Shown one piece after another: positions 1 to 8,270 of a DNA stretch of 64,000 bases (position 1 is the stretch's first letter; the number at the start of each line of letters is the position of its first letter). A program made the position numbers and the translations under genes. Under the pieces are notes generated by a model. It had not been told where the DNA came from, ran no database searches, and saw nothing but the letters and a program-made list of their open reading frames with translations. Origin of the DNA: Candidatus Eiseniibacteriota bacterium (GTDB taxonomy: Bacteria; Orphanbacterota; Orphanbacteria; Orphanbacterales; Orphanbacteraceae); contig JAJRWB010000001.1 of NCBI GenBank assembly GCA_024276995.1, forward strand, positions 212,993 through 276,992, read 5' to 3'.

Positions 1-1
1 T

Positions 2-91
2 CATGCCATCGCGGAAAGGGGGAAGAAGATGCTCCCCCTGCTCGCGCGGGGCGCGCGGCGATCGCCGGCCGCGGGCCGCTACGCCCACTGA
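2..91 (+). CDS. C-terminal end of an unrecognised protein (cut by the window edge)
   Basis: An open frame enters from the left edge and ends at a TGA at 89-91, leaving 29 visible residues ending in RYAH. The tail is rich in Arg, Ala, Gly and Leu and shows no family motif. It lies 12 bases before engB in the same direction, so it may be the preceding gene of the same operon. In some bacteria lon precedes engB, but this tail does not look like the end of Lon. Function cannot be assigned. Confidence 0.4.
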   Translation, partial: HAIAERGKKMLPLLARGARRSPAAGRYAH

Positions 92-103
92 AACGAGAGA
101 CTG

Positions 104-685
104 TTGAAATCGCTCGCCCTCGAATTCGACCGTTCCGCGGGTTCTCTCGGTCGCCTGCCGGGCGGGAATCGCCCGGAGATCGCCCTTCTGGGACGGTCGA
201 ACGTGGGAAAATCTTCCCTTCTGAATTGTCTTGCCGGAAGGAAGCGTCTCGCCCGCACGAGCAACACGCCGGGAAGAACGCAGGCTCTCAATTTCTACAC
301 TTCCAGCAGTTTCGCCGTCGTCGATCTTCCGGGATACGGCTACGCGAAGGTGCCCGAGTCGGTGCGTAGAAGCTGGAAGAGCCTGGTGGAAGGGTATCTC
401 GTGAAGAGGGAGGCGCTGAGCGCCGCCGTGCTGATTCTCGATGCTCGTCGCGTCCCTTCGCCGCTCGATGCACTGATGCTGCGGTGGTTGAGAGGGAGGG
501 GAATCGAATATGTCGTGGTGGTCACCAAGACGGACAAGATGAAGCGTGGGGAACTCTCCCGCTCGCTCATGACGATCGGGAAGGAACTCGAACTCGATGG
601 AGACCGCATAGTGACCTTCTCGGCGAAAACGGGACTCGGCAAGGATCGGATGATCGGCTGGTTCCTCGAACAGGGGAAAAAATGA
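104..685 (+). CDS. engB: Ribosome biogenesis GTP-binding protein EngB (YsxC/YihA)
   Basis: A 193-residue TRAFAC-class GTPase, the usual length for EngB, which assists assembly of the large ribosomal subunit in the cytoplasm. All G motifs are visible: G1 GRSNVGKS near residue 30, the switch-I Thr in SNTPGRTQ, G3 DLPGYGYAK near residue 74, G4 TKTDK near residue 141 and G5 SAKTG near residue 173. Translation begins at TTG 104, preceded by a purine-rich GAGAG. The stop codon overlaps the ATG of the next gene (ATGA), so the two are translationally coupled. Confidence 0.96.
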   Translation: MKSLALEFDRSAGSLGRLPGGNRPEIALLGRSNVGKSSLLNCLAGRKRLARTSNTPGRTQALNFYTSSSFAVVDLPGYGYAKVPESVRRSWKSLVEGYLVKREALSAAVLILDARRVPSPLDALMLRWLRGRGIEYVVVVTKTDKMKRGELSRSLMTIGKELELDGDRIVTFSAKTGLGKDRMIGWFLEQGKK

Positions 686-1812
686 AAAATCGCTTGTACA
701 CTCCCGGGCCAACGGCGGTGCCCCCCGAAGTGCTTCGGGCTCTCGGAGGGGAGGCGCTCCATCACAGGACGGACGAGTTCCGGGCGCTTTCGGAAGAGGT
801 TCTTGACGGCCTTCGTTACGTCTTTCGCACGCAAAGGGAGGTGCTCGTCCTCACGTCATCCGGTACCGGCGCCCTCGAGGCGGCGGTGGCCGGCCTCTTC
901 CGCCGCGGAGAGAAGGTGGCGGTGGTGGCTGCGGGGAAGTTCGGTGTTCGTTGGGGGGAGATCGCTCGGGCGTATGCCCTCGATACGGCGGTGTTCGATG
1001 TCGAGTGGGGGAACGCCGCCGACCCGGATGCTTTCGGGGCATGGCTTGAGAAACAGGGTGAGGTGAAGGGCGTACTCCTTACCCATTGCGAAACATCGAC
1101 GGGCACGCTTCATGATGTGCGCCGCCTGGCCGAGGAGGCGCGGAAGATAGGCGCCCTGACGATCGTCGACGGCATCACTTCGGTGGGGGTCCATGAGCTT
1201 CTCCCCGACCGCTGGGGTATCGACGTGGTCGTCGGCGGGTCGCAGAAGGCGTTCATGTCCCCCCCGGGACTGGCATTTCTCACTTTGTCCGGAAGCGCGT
1301 GGTCGGCGGCGGAGCGTTCCGACCTTCCGAAGTACTATTTCTCCCTCCTGAAGGCGCGCGAATCGGCGAAGAAGGGCTCGACCCCCTTCACCCCCGCCGT
1401 ACCGCTCTACGCCGGGCTCCGGGCGGCTCTGGCGCGGATCCGCAGCGAGGGTCTCGAGGCGGTCATCGCCCGCCACGGGAAACTCGCCCGCATGGTGCGG
1501 GCGGGGGTGGAAGCGATCGGCCTCGAGCTGTTCAGCCGTGTCCCCGCCGACGGCCTCACCGCCGTCCGGGCGCCGGAGGGGATCGACGTGGGACGGCTCA
1601 GGACACTCTTGGCGGAGCGACACGGGATCCGGATCGCCGGCGGCCAGGAACGCCTGAAGGGGAAGATCTTCCGCATCGGCCACATGGGCTACTACGACGA
1701 AGCGGATATCTATGCCGTTCTCGGCGCCCTCGAGTCGATGCTTCACAGCCTCGGTCACCGCTTCACGGCCGGCGCGGCCGTCGCCGCCGCCCGAAAGAAC
1801 GAGGAGGAGTGA
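682..1812 (+). CDS. Class-V pyridoxal-phosphate aminotransferase (alanine-glyoxylate / serine-pyruvate type)
   Basis: A 376-residue fold-type I aminotransferase. The N-terminus (residues 1-10, YTPGPTAVP) is characteristic of the alanine-glyoxylate/serine-pyruvate/archaeal-aspartate group. The internal aldimine Lys lies in GGSQKAF, preceded by the cofactor-contacting Asp in VDGITSVG. The ATG at 682 overlaps the engB stop (ATGA), which fixes the start although the frame stays open further upstream. The amino donor and acceptor cannot be told from sequence; serine, alanine and aspartate are all possible. The stop overlaps the purA start, so the three genes form one operon. Confidence 0.88.
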   Translation: MKNRLYTPGPTAVPPEVLRALGGEALHHRTDEFRALSEEVLDGLRYVFRTQREVLVLTSSGTGALEAAVAGLFRRGEKVAVVAAGKFGVRWGEIARAYALDTAVFDVEWGNAADPDAFGAWLEKQGEVKGVLLTHCETSTGTLHDVRRLAEEARKIGALTIVDGITSVGVHELLPDRWGIDVVVGGSQKAFMSPPGLAFLTLSGSAWSAAERSDLPKYYFSLLKARESAKKGSTPFTPAVPLYAGLRAALARIRSEGLEAVIARHGKLARMVRAGVEAIGLELFSRVPADGLTAVRAPEGIDVGRLRTLLAERHGIRIAGGQERLKGKIFRIGHMGYYDEADIYAVLGALESMLHSLGHRFTAGAAVAAARKNEEE

Positions 1813-3062
1813 TGCCCGCCACGGTGGTGCTCGGCATGCAGTGGGGCGACGAGGGGAAGGGGAAGGTGATCGACCTTCTCGCCGGCGATGCGTCGTGGGC
1901 CGTCCGGTTCCAGGGGGGGGCGAACGCCGGGCATACGGTGAAGAGACGGGGCGAGAAATTCGCCCTCCACCTCCTCCCTTCCGGCGCCGTTCGCAAAAAC
2001 GTCCGATGCGGTCTCGGTTGGGGGATGGTGATCGATCCCGATCAGCTGATCGGTGAAATCGAACAACTCGAGGAGATGGGGATCGAAATCCGTTCGCGGT
2101 TGCTGATCAGTCCTCGTGCCGCCTTCGTTCTCCCATGCCATGCGGCGCGCGATGCCGCCGAAGAGAGCCGGCGCTCGGGAGAGACGATCGGGACGACCGG
2201 CCGGGGGATCGGCCCGGCGTACGAAGATCGTACCGGCCGGCGGGCGCTCCTCCTCGCGTCGCTTCTCGACGAGGACGGGAAGAAGAGGTTCGACGCGGCG
2301 CAGGCCGGAGCAGGCGACGATGCGGTGGTGAGCGACGCGGCATGGAACCGGTGGCGCGAAACGATCGGACCTCTTCTCGGCGACTGCGCGGCCGCCGTCC
2401 ACGGCGCCCTCGCGAAGGGAGAACGAGTGCTTCTCGAAGGGGCACAAGGGACGCATCTCGATCTTTTCGCCGGCACCTACCCTTTCGTCACTTCCTCGAG
2501 CACCCTCGCCGGTTCGGCGTGTGTCGGGGCCGGCGTCGGACCGACGGCGATCGATACCGTTGCCGGCGTCGCGAAGGCCTACACGACGCGGGTCGGGAAC
2601 GGACCGTTTCCCACGGAGGCGGCCGGGAAAGACGCCGACCGACTCCGGACGAAGGGGTTCGAGGTGGGCACCACCACGGGGCGTCCCCGGCGTTGCGGGT
2701 GGCTCGATCTCCCCCTCCTCCGCTCGTCGGTGATGTGGAACGGCGTGACGGAGATCGCCCTCACGAAGCTCGATGTTCTTTCGGGAATGAAGGAGATCCC
2801 CGTGGCGGTGGCGTACGAGGAGAGCGGCGGGACGATCGACACGGTGCCCCCCTCGCCCGGCGCGCTCGGCCGCGTGCGACCCATCTATGAGATGTGGCCC
2901 GGCTGGGAAGAGTTCCCATCCGATGTGTCGAGGTTCGAGGATCTTCCGTCGTCGGCACGCCGCTACGTGAGAAAAACGGCCGGTTCGCTCGGTGTTCCGG
3001 TGACCCTCGTTTCCATCGGCGCCGACCGGAAGGCGTCGATCCGGTGCCGCATCGATCCGTGA
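1812..3062 (+). CDS. purA: Adenylosuccinate synthetase
   Basis: Makes adenylosuccinate from IMP, aspartate and GTP, the first committed step to AMP. The 416-residue protein has the family N-terminus with GMQWGDEGKGK (catalytic Asp, then P-loop), FQGGANAGHTV, TTGRGIGPAYEDR, the EGAQGTHLD segment, and the C-terminal TTTGRPRR loop. Length is slightly below the usual ~430. The ATG at 1812 shares bases with the aminotransferase TGA, which sets the start. No T-rich terminator is seen before the tRNA promoter 24 bases downstream. Confidence 0.97.
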   Translation: MPATVVLGMQWGDEGKGKVIDLLAGDASWAVRFQGGANAGHTVKRRGEKFALHLLPSGAVRKNVRCGLGWGMVIDPDQLIGEIEQLEEMGIEIRSRLLISPRAAFVLPCHAARDAAEESRRSGETIGTTGRGIGPAYEDRTGRRALLLASLLDEDGKKRFDAAQAGAGDDAVVSDAAWNRWRETIGPLLGDCAAAVHGALAKGERVLLEGAQGTHLDLFAGTYPFVTSSSTLAGSACVGAGVGPTAIDTVAGVAKAYTTRVGNGPFPTEAAGKDADRLRTKGFEVGTTTGRPRRCGWLDLPLLRSSVMWNGVTEIALTKLDVLSGMKEIPVAVAYEESGGTIDTVPPSPGALGRVRPIYEMWPGWEEFPSDVSRFEDLPSSARRYVRKTAGSLGVPVTLVSIGADRKASIRCRIDP

Positions 3063-3085
3063 CGGCGCCGCGGCGAAGGAGGCGG

Positions 3086-3114
3086 TTGCTTTCTTCCCGC
3101 TCCCCCCTTACAAT
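3086..3114 (+). promoter_or_regulatory. Sigma70-type promoter of tRNA-Lys
   Basis: TTGCTT (3086-3091) and TACAAT (3109-3114) are separated by exactly 17 bases, close to the housekeeping consensus. The predicted transcription start near 3121 lies about 11 bases before the tRNA. It follows purA by 24 bases, so the tRNA need not depend on purA read-through. Confidence 0.7.
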
Positions 3115-3131
3115 ATCACTCGGTTTTCAAC

Positions 3132-3204
3132 GGGCCGTTAGCTCAGTCGGTAGAGCACCTGCCTTTTAAGCAGGCTGTCGCAGGTTCGATCCCTGCACGG
3201 CTCA
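3132..3204 (+). tRNA. tRNA-Lys (anticodon UUU)
   Basis: The 73 bases fold as a full cloverleaf: acceptor GGGCCGT with ACGGCTC (one G-T pair), D stem GCTC/GAGC, anticodon stem CCTGC/GCAGG with loop CTTTTAA (anticodon TTT at 3165-3167), and T stem GCAGG/CCTGC with loop TTCGATC. The discriminator is A at 3204. CCA is not encoded, so it must be added after transcription. Confidence 0.97.
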
Positions 3205-3250
3205 CTTCCCCGGAAGGATGATAGGCGGCCCGTCCGGCGGCGGCCGGGAT

Positions 3251-4147
3251 TCAGCGAAGTTGGCTCATGAACCGGTCCGCCTCGTTGCGAAGGTCCTGCA
3301 CTTCCCCGACGAGCGCGAGGAACTCCCCCTCTTCGAGATCGAAGGCGCTCATCGTCGCGGTGATGATCGACTCCTTCGTTTCCGGCCGCAGCTCGCTGCC
3401 GGCGAGAAGGGTGAGATTGTTCCCCATGACGATCGTCTTCCTGAAGTCGTCCCGCTCTCCTTCCCACTCACTGTTCGGTTCACCTCCGTCGTCCGCCGGG
3501 CCGAGCGCGTCGAGGGTGTGGTGTTCGCACGCCTCGCGGATCTTCTCGGGGAGTCCCCAGTGGTCGCACAGCAGCGATCCGATCCAGCTGCTCGAGGGTT
3601 GATCGAGTTCTCTTTCCGACTCGCTGAACAGGCAGAGATTCTCTTCGCGATGTTTCCGGATCACGCCGTAGTGATCGGGAAAGTACTTCACGTAGATCAG
3701 CTTGCCGATGTCGTGGAGCATCGCCGCCGACCAGAGATCCTCTCTCGAAAGATGGGGAAGATAACGGTTCGCCAGGTGGCGCGCCGTGATCGCCGTGTAG
3801 AAGGAATGATGCCAGAACGCCGTGAGTTCGTCCTTCTCCCGGATCGACAGCGTGTTGATCACCGAGAGAGAAAGGACCATGCGATAGACTTCGTTGTATC
3901 CGAGAAAGGCGATGGCGAACCGCGCCTTGGTGATTTCCTTCGGCAATCCGTAGTACGCGGAGTTCACCACCTTGAGAACCTGCGCCAGAAGGGCCGGATC
4001 GCTGCTGATCAGGTCGGCCACCTCGCCGATGTCGGCGCTGTCGTCGCTCATGAGCGTCTGCACCTGGCCCACCACCTCGGGGAGCGCCGGCAGCGTGCAG
4101 TGCTGGCGGAGGAAATTCTTCGGATCAATTTCGAGCTGTGCGAGCAT
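3251..4147 (-). CDS. HDOD-domain protein
   Basis: A 298-residue protein made mostly of one HDOD domain, a degenerate HD fold used in bacterial signalling. Family landmarks are LPALPEVV near residue 20, SSDPALLAQVLKVVNSAYYG, and the later MLHDIGKL motif. ATG 4147 overlaps the kinase stop (TGATG); an alternative GTG lies one codon upstream. It is the last gene of an HDOD-kinase-HDOD set located downstream of motAB. No enzymatic activity can be assumed for HDOD domains. The link to motility is inferred from position only. Confidence 0.85.
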   Translation of the reverse strand: MLAQLEIDPKNFLRQHCTLPALPEVVGQVQTLMSDDSADIGEVADLISSDPALLAQVLKVVNSAYYGLPKEITKARFAIAFLGYNEVYRMVLSLSVINTLSIREKDELTAFWHHSFYTAITARHLANRYLPHLSREDLWSAAMLHDIGKLIYVKYFPDHYGVIRKHREENLCLFSESERELDQPSSSWIGSLLCDHWGLPEKIREACEHHTLDALGPADDGGEPNSEWEGERDDFRKTIVMGNNLTLLAGSELRPETKESIITATMSAFDLEEGEFLALVGEVQDLRNEADRFMSQLR

Positions 4148-5775
4148 CACTTCTCACTCCTGTTGGATAGCGGGCCGTCCCGGTCCGGTTCGTCGCCGGC
4201 TCTTTCGATTGGAGGGCCGATCTCCCCGGGAAGGCGGATGACGAATTCCGTTCCCCCCTGCGCGGGGCGGTGGACGAGAATCTCACCGCCGTGCTCCTCG
4301 ACGATCTTGCGGGTCACCGCCAGACCGAGACCGGTTCCCTTCGATCCTTTCGTCGTGAAGAGAGCGTCGAAGAGATGGGGCATATCGTTGTCGGCGATGC
4401 CGGGTCCGTCGTCTCTCACCGAAACGGTCACGGCCCCGCGGGCATCGGTCCCGCCGGTCGAAATCGTCACCGTTCCCCCTCCTTCCATCGCTTCGACGGC
4501 GTTGGTCAGGAGATTGGCGACGCAGCGGAAGATTCCGGCGGAGTCGATCGGAACGGTTCCGATCCGGTCGTCGAGATCGAGGACGAACCGGACATCCTTC
4601 TCCTTCGCAAGGCGCTCGTTCGCTTCGACAGCCTCGCCGATCAGCGAGTTGACGTCGACCGGTTCACGCCGGGGGGTCCGTGTCATGGAGAATTCGAGCA
4701 TATCGAGCACCAGCGTGGAGACCCTCTCCATCGCCTGCTCGAGCACGGGATACGATTCGACGACGCGACCGAGGTCCTTCTTTTCCACTCCCGATCGGAG
4801 AAGGTACATGCCCGCCTGCATGGCGTGAAGCATGTTCCGAATATCGTGGGAGAGGCCGGCCATCACCTGGCCCGTGACCGCCTGTCTCTCCTTCCGGACC
4901 GCTTCGGCGTGGAGGGCCGCGTTGTCGACGCTGATGGCGGCGAGATGGCAGAGTCTTTCGGCGATCTCGAGGTAGGGCGAATCGTACGACGTCACCTTGG
5001 GGTTCGCCGTGGCCACCACGCCGAGAACGCGGTCTCCGTTTCGCAGTGGAAGAACGAGCAGCGATCGAAGCTCCACGTCGCGCCATGGGTCGGGCAGACC
5101 GCCGAGATCGGGGTCGTGCAGGATGAGCGGTTCCCCGGCCTCCGCCACCGTTTCGCACACCGGTGTCCCGTCGAGACGAATGCAATCGGCCACCTCCCGC
5201 GGAAGGCCGAGGATCACCGGGTTGGTGAAGTCCGATTCGTCACGGAGCATCACGAGACCGACATCGCTTCCCACCACGCGAAGCACCTGTTCGAGGAGGC
5301 GGGCGAGAACGAAATCTCTGTCGAAACTTCCGGCGATGGCGCTGATGTCCCCGAGCATCTCCGACCCGAGCCGGCGCTCCGCGCACTCGATCTCTTCTTG
5401 CTTCCACAGCTGCAGCTTGGTCATCGCCGCGCCGATGTGGACGGAGAGGATCCCGGCTTCGTCCTCTTCCACCCGCGAACCGGGCGCGACGAGAAGGTGA
5501 CCGATGACCTCCTTGCGGAACGAAAGGTCGATCGTCTTCCACGATACGCCGACGGCGTCGTTTTCCCCCGACACGGTCCGAACGTGGCGTCCGGCGCCCG
5601 CGAGGTAGGGGCGCCCTCCGGACGGCCCGCGAACCGATTCACGGATCTGCCACTCCACCGGGCCGAAGAGCTGTTCGATCAGTTCCCCGCACGCCTCGCC
5701 CAGTTCCCTTGTGTCGAGAGCTCCATGGAGGCGCTCCAGCGGCCGGGAGAGGTCGAGAATCGTCTGGTTCGTCAT
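4147..5775 (-). CDS. GAF-domain sensor histidine kinase
   Basis: A 542-residue cytoplasmic kinase without membrane segments. A GAF-like sensor region lies around residues 140-295, followed by a HisKA-type dimerisation helix with the phospho-accepting His310 in GLSHDIRN. The ATPase domain has the N box (NLLTNAVEAM), DDGPGIAD and the KGTGLGL lid. The ATG at 5775 overlaps the stop of the upstream HDOD gene (ATGA) behind GGGAGGAGG. No response regulator is adjacent; candidates are the REC proteins at 56-59 kb. HDOD genes on both sides suggest one signalling module. Confidence 0.88.
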   Translation of the reverse strand: MTNQTILDLSRPLERLHGALDTRELGEACGELIEQLFGPVEWQIRESVRGPSGGRPYLAGAGRHVRTVSGENDAVGVSWKTIDLSFRKEVIGHLLVAPGSRVEEDEAGILSVHIGAAMTKLQLWKQEEIECAERRLGSEMLGDISAIAGSFDRDFVLARLLEQVLRVVGSDVGLVMLRDESDFTNPVILGLPREVADCIRLDGTPVCETVAEAGEPLILHDPDLGGLPDPWRDVELRSLLVLPLRNGDRVLGVVATANPKVTSYDSPYLEIAERLCHLAAISVDNAALHAEAVRKERQAVTGQVMAGLSHDIRNMLHAMQAGMYLLRSGVEKKDLGRVVESYPVLEQAMERVSTLVLDMLEFSMTRTPRREPVDVNSLIGEAVEANERLAKEKDVRFVLDLDDRIGTVPIDSAGIFRCVANLLTNAVEAMEGGGTVTISTGGTDARGAVTVSVRDDGPGIADNDMPHLFDALFTTKGSKGTGLGLAVTRKIVEEHGGEILVHRPAQGGTEFVIRLPGEIGPPIERAGDEPDRDGPLSNRSEK

Positions 5776-6749
5776 CGTCCTCCTCCCAGGCTGGTGTAAA
5801 GCTCCTCGGCGCGGCACGCTTTTTCGGAGAAGCCGTCGAGAAGATCGTGGAACTCGGCGGAGGTGAGGCCGAACGTTTCGAGGATCGCCGCTTCCCTCCC
5901 GGTTCTCTCATCCGGCGCCGTCAAGCCGGTGCCGAGCCGCTCGGCGCCGACATTCGCCAGCGCCACCATGTTCACTTCGCGGGAGAACTCGTCGGGTGCC
6001 CCCGCCCATCGGTGGTGCCGCGCGATGCACTGCGTGGTAACCTCGGCGAGGCGCCACGCGCGCGCGATGCGCTCGCCCACGGAGGCATGATTGTGGCCGC
6101 AGAGACTCTCCTCCCACTCCTCGATGTCGGGGCCGTCGTCGGAGCGGAAGGCCGTTTCCGTTCGCGAGGCGCCCTCCCGGTCGAGAAGCCGCGCAAGAAC
6201 GATCTTCCCGATATCGTGGAGGAGTCCGCCGGCGAAGACGACGTCCTGCTCGTGGTTCATCCACCCCGCCTCCTGGGCGAGACGGCGGGCGAGTTCGGCG
6301 GTGACGTAGGAATGCATCCACAATCCGCCTTTCACCATTCCGTAGACCCCCACTTCCTGGCCGAGAAACTTGAGCGTCGCCGCCGCCATGGCGAGACTCT
6401 TCACCGTCTGCTGGCCGAGCATCACCACCGCCTGCTGCACCGACGTGACCGGAAGCCGGGGGCTGTAGAAAGCGGAGTTCGCGAGCCGGAGGAGCCTGGC
6501 GGTGAGTACCGGGTCTTTCTCGACGCACTCCTTGAGATCCTTCGCGGCCGAAGTATCGCTGCTCGTCAGGCCGATCAACTCGGAGAGGATCGTTGGGAAG
6601 GCGGGTAGGTGGCGGATCCGCCGTTCGATCTCCGAGTCGATCTTCCGGCGTCGAACCTCGGGGACGCCGCGGGGCGCCACGTCGATGCCGCCGCCCTCCT
6701 CCTCGAAGGGCCCCCCTCTCCCGCGAATCCAGATCGGTTTCTGCGGCAT
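5772..6749 (-). CDS. HDOD-domain protein
   Basis: A 325-residue protein with an HDOD domain after a charged N-terminal stretch of about 35 residues. The motifs LPAFPTILSEL, EKDPVLTARLLRLANSAFY and GLLHDIGKIVL are clear. It resembles the HDOD protein at 3251-4147 in organisation but not closely in sequence. It begins the HDOD-kinase-HDOD group and sits 38 bases downstream of the second motB, so it may be the distal part of the stator operon. Function is unknown beyond probable signal output. Confidence 0.84.
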   Translation of the reverse strand: MPQKPIWIRGRGGPFEEEGGGIDVAPRGVPEVRRRKIDSEIERRIRHLPAFPTILSELIGLTSSDTSAAKDLKECVEKDPVLTARLLRLANSAFYSPRLPVTSVQQAVVMLGQQTVKSLAMAAATLKFLGQEVGVYGMVKGGLWMHSYVTAELARRLAQEAGWMNHEQDVVFAGGLLHDIGKIVLARLLDREGASRTETAFRSDDGPDIEEWEESLCGHNHASVGERIARAWRLAEVTTQCIARHHRWAGAPDEFSREVNMVALANVGAERLGTGLTAPDERTGREAAILETFGLTSAEFHDLLDGFSEKACRAEELYTSLGGGR

Positions 6750-6787
6750 CGATCCTCTCCCGGCGCTTCGAGCGCTCTTCGTTCTAT

Positions 6788-7495
6788 CTATTCATCGACC
6801 AGATCAAGGCGGATCTCCACCCGTCTGTTCAGAATCCGGTGCGCTTCGTCGTCGTTCGGGTAGATCGGGCGGGAGGAACCGTAACCGACCGCTTTCAGAC
6901 GTTCCCCCGGGACGCCGCGCGATTCGAGGTAGCGAACCACCTCCACCGCGCGCGCCACCGACAGATCCCAGTTCGACGGGAAGCGGGACGTGTGGATCGG
7001 AAGGTCATCGGTGTGGCCCGCCACCTCCGCCTTCGCCGACCAATCGTTGATCAGTGAGGCGATTTCGTCGAGCACGGGGGAAGCTTCGCGGGTGAAGTCG
7101 GTTTCCCCCGGCGCGAAGAGGATCAAGCTGCCGAGGATCAGCTCGAGTCCCCCGTCGACGACGGCGACCTCCACCATGCCCGGCAGCTTCTCTCCCACGA
7201 TTTCATCGATCGTCTTCTCCACGGCGGCCGCTTCTTCCCTCGCCTTCGCCGGGTCGCCCCGGAAGGGGAGCACGCCCGAGCCTTCCTCGCCCACCATGCT
7301 CGACTGCCTGGCATACTTGAGAAGCGAGAAGGCGCCCTTCACCGAGCCGATCGCCTCCCGGAAACGGGGATCGTCGATCTGCGCGAGGGAGACCATGATC
7401 ACCATGAAGCAAAGGAGAAGGAGCATCAGCGCGATGAAGGTCATCTCGAACGACTCGTCCGCTCCGAGAAAGATCTTTTTCGTCTTCTCCGCCAA
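6788..7495 (-). CDS. Second MotB-like stator protein lacking the ion-binding Asp
   Basis: About 235 residues: one transmembrane helix near residues 16-40, a linker, and a C-terminal OmpA/MotB peptidoglycan-binding domain (VAGHTDDLP, NWDLSVARA, NRRVEI). The start is set at TTG 7495, five bases beyond the stop of the first motB; no ATG fits better. In the helix, TFIALM aligns with TFADLA of the first MotB, so the Asp that binds H+ or Na+ is Ala22 here. The periplasmic domain looks intact, so the protein may anchor the stator but cannot carry ions by itself. Confidence 0.82.
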   Translation of the reverse strand: MAEKTKKIFLGADESFEMTFIALMLLLLCFMVIMVSLAQIDDPRFREAIGSVKGAFSLLKYARQSSMVGEEGSGVLPFRGDPAKAREEAAAVEKTIDEIVGEKLPGMVEVAVVDGGLELILGSLILFAPGETDFTREASPVLDEIASLINDWSAKAEVAGHTDDLPIHTSRFPSNWDLSVARAVEVVRYLESRGVPGERLKAVGYGSSRPIYPNDDEAHRILNRRVEIRLDLVDE

Positions 7496-7499
7496 TTCT

Positions 7500-8270
7500 T
7501 TACCCCGGAAGTCCCGTGTCGTGATCCCTGAAATTGAGCAGAATATCGACACGGCGGTTCAGCCGCCGCTCCCGCTCGGTGCGGTTCGGCGCGCGGGGGG
7601 CGTACTCGCCGCACGCCACCGCGCGAATCGACGAAGAGCCGATGCCTTGGCTTTCGAGAAACCGCACGATTGCCGCGGCGCGCGCGCCGGAAAGCTCCCA
7701 GTTCGACGGCCACCGCCCTCCCGCGACCGGGATATTATCGGTATGCCCCTCGACGCGGATGTCGCACGGTCGCGCGCGGCCCACCGCGGCGATCGCCCTG
7801 AGGAAGGGGTAGCTCGCCGGTGTCGGCTCGGCCATGCCCAATCCGAACATGATCGGATCGGAGAAGCGGAAGAGGACGCCCTCCTCGGTCGCCTCGACGG
7901 AGAGCTGGTCGATGTCGTGCCGCTCCTGTGCGAGGTCGATCACGTCGTTGATCCGGCTCTCCACCTCGGCGCGCTGCTCCGGCGTCATGGAAAAGGGGTT
8001 GGTGAAGAGGGGAACGACTGCGTTGTACGCGGGGAGCGACCCGTCGCCCGCGCTCCGGTAAAGGCTCATCTTGGTCCCTCCGGCGAGGACGGAAAGCATC
8101 TTCTTTAGGGCCGGGTTCTTCGTCGGCTCCCACTTGCCCGGCTGGTAGGTGCACGAACCGTAGATCAGGCAGTAGAAAGTGAAAAGGAGCGTGGCGAGAT
8201 CGGCGAACGTGGCGAGCCACGAGGCGCTCTCTTCCTGGATGATCTCGACCTTCTTCTTCTCCGAGGCCAT
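7500..8270 (-). CDS. motB: Flagellar motor stator protein MotB (PomB-like)
   Basis: A 256-residue stator subunit with an N-terminal transmembrane helix carrying Asp24 in TFADLA, the ion-binding residue of MotB/PomB. It ends in an OmpA-like peptidoglycan-binding domain (VEGHTDNIP, NWELSGARA, NRRVDILL). ATG 8270 overlaps the motA stop (ATGA). The SASWLATFADL context resembles the PomB/Na+-type group, but the coupling ion cannot be decided from this alone. It forms a stator with MotA and possibly with the second MotB. Confidence 0.92.
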   Translation of the reverse strand: MASEKKKVEIIQEESASWLATFADLATLLFTFYCLIYGSCTYQPGKWEPTKNPALKKMLSVLAGGTKMSLYRSAGDGSLPAYNAVVPLFTNPFSMTPEQRAEVESRINDVIDLAQERHDIDQLSVEATEEGVLFRFSDPIMFGLGMAEPTPASYPFLRAIAAVGRARPCDIRVEGHTDNIPVAGGRWPSNWELSGARAAAIVRFLESQGIGSSSIRAVACGEYAPRAPNRTERERRLNRRVDILLNFRDHDTGLPG

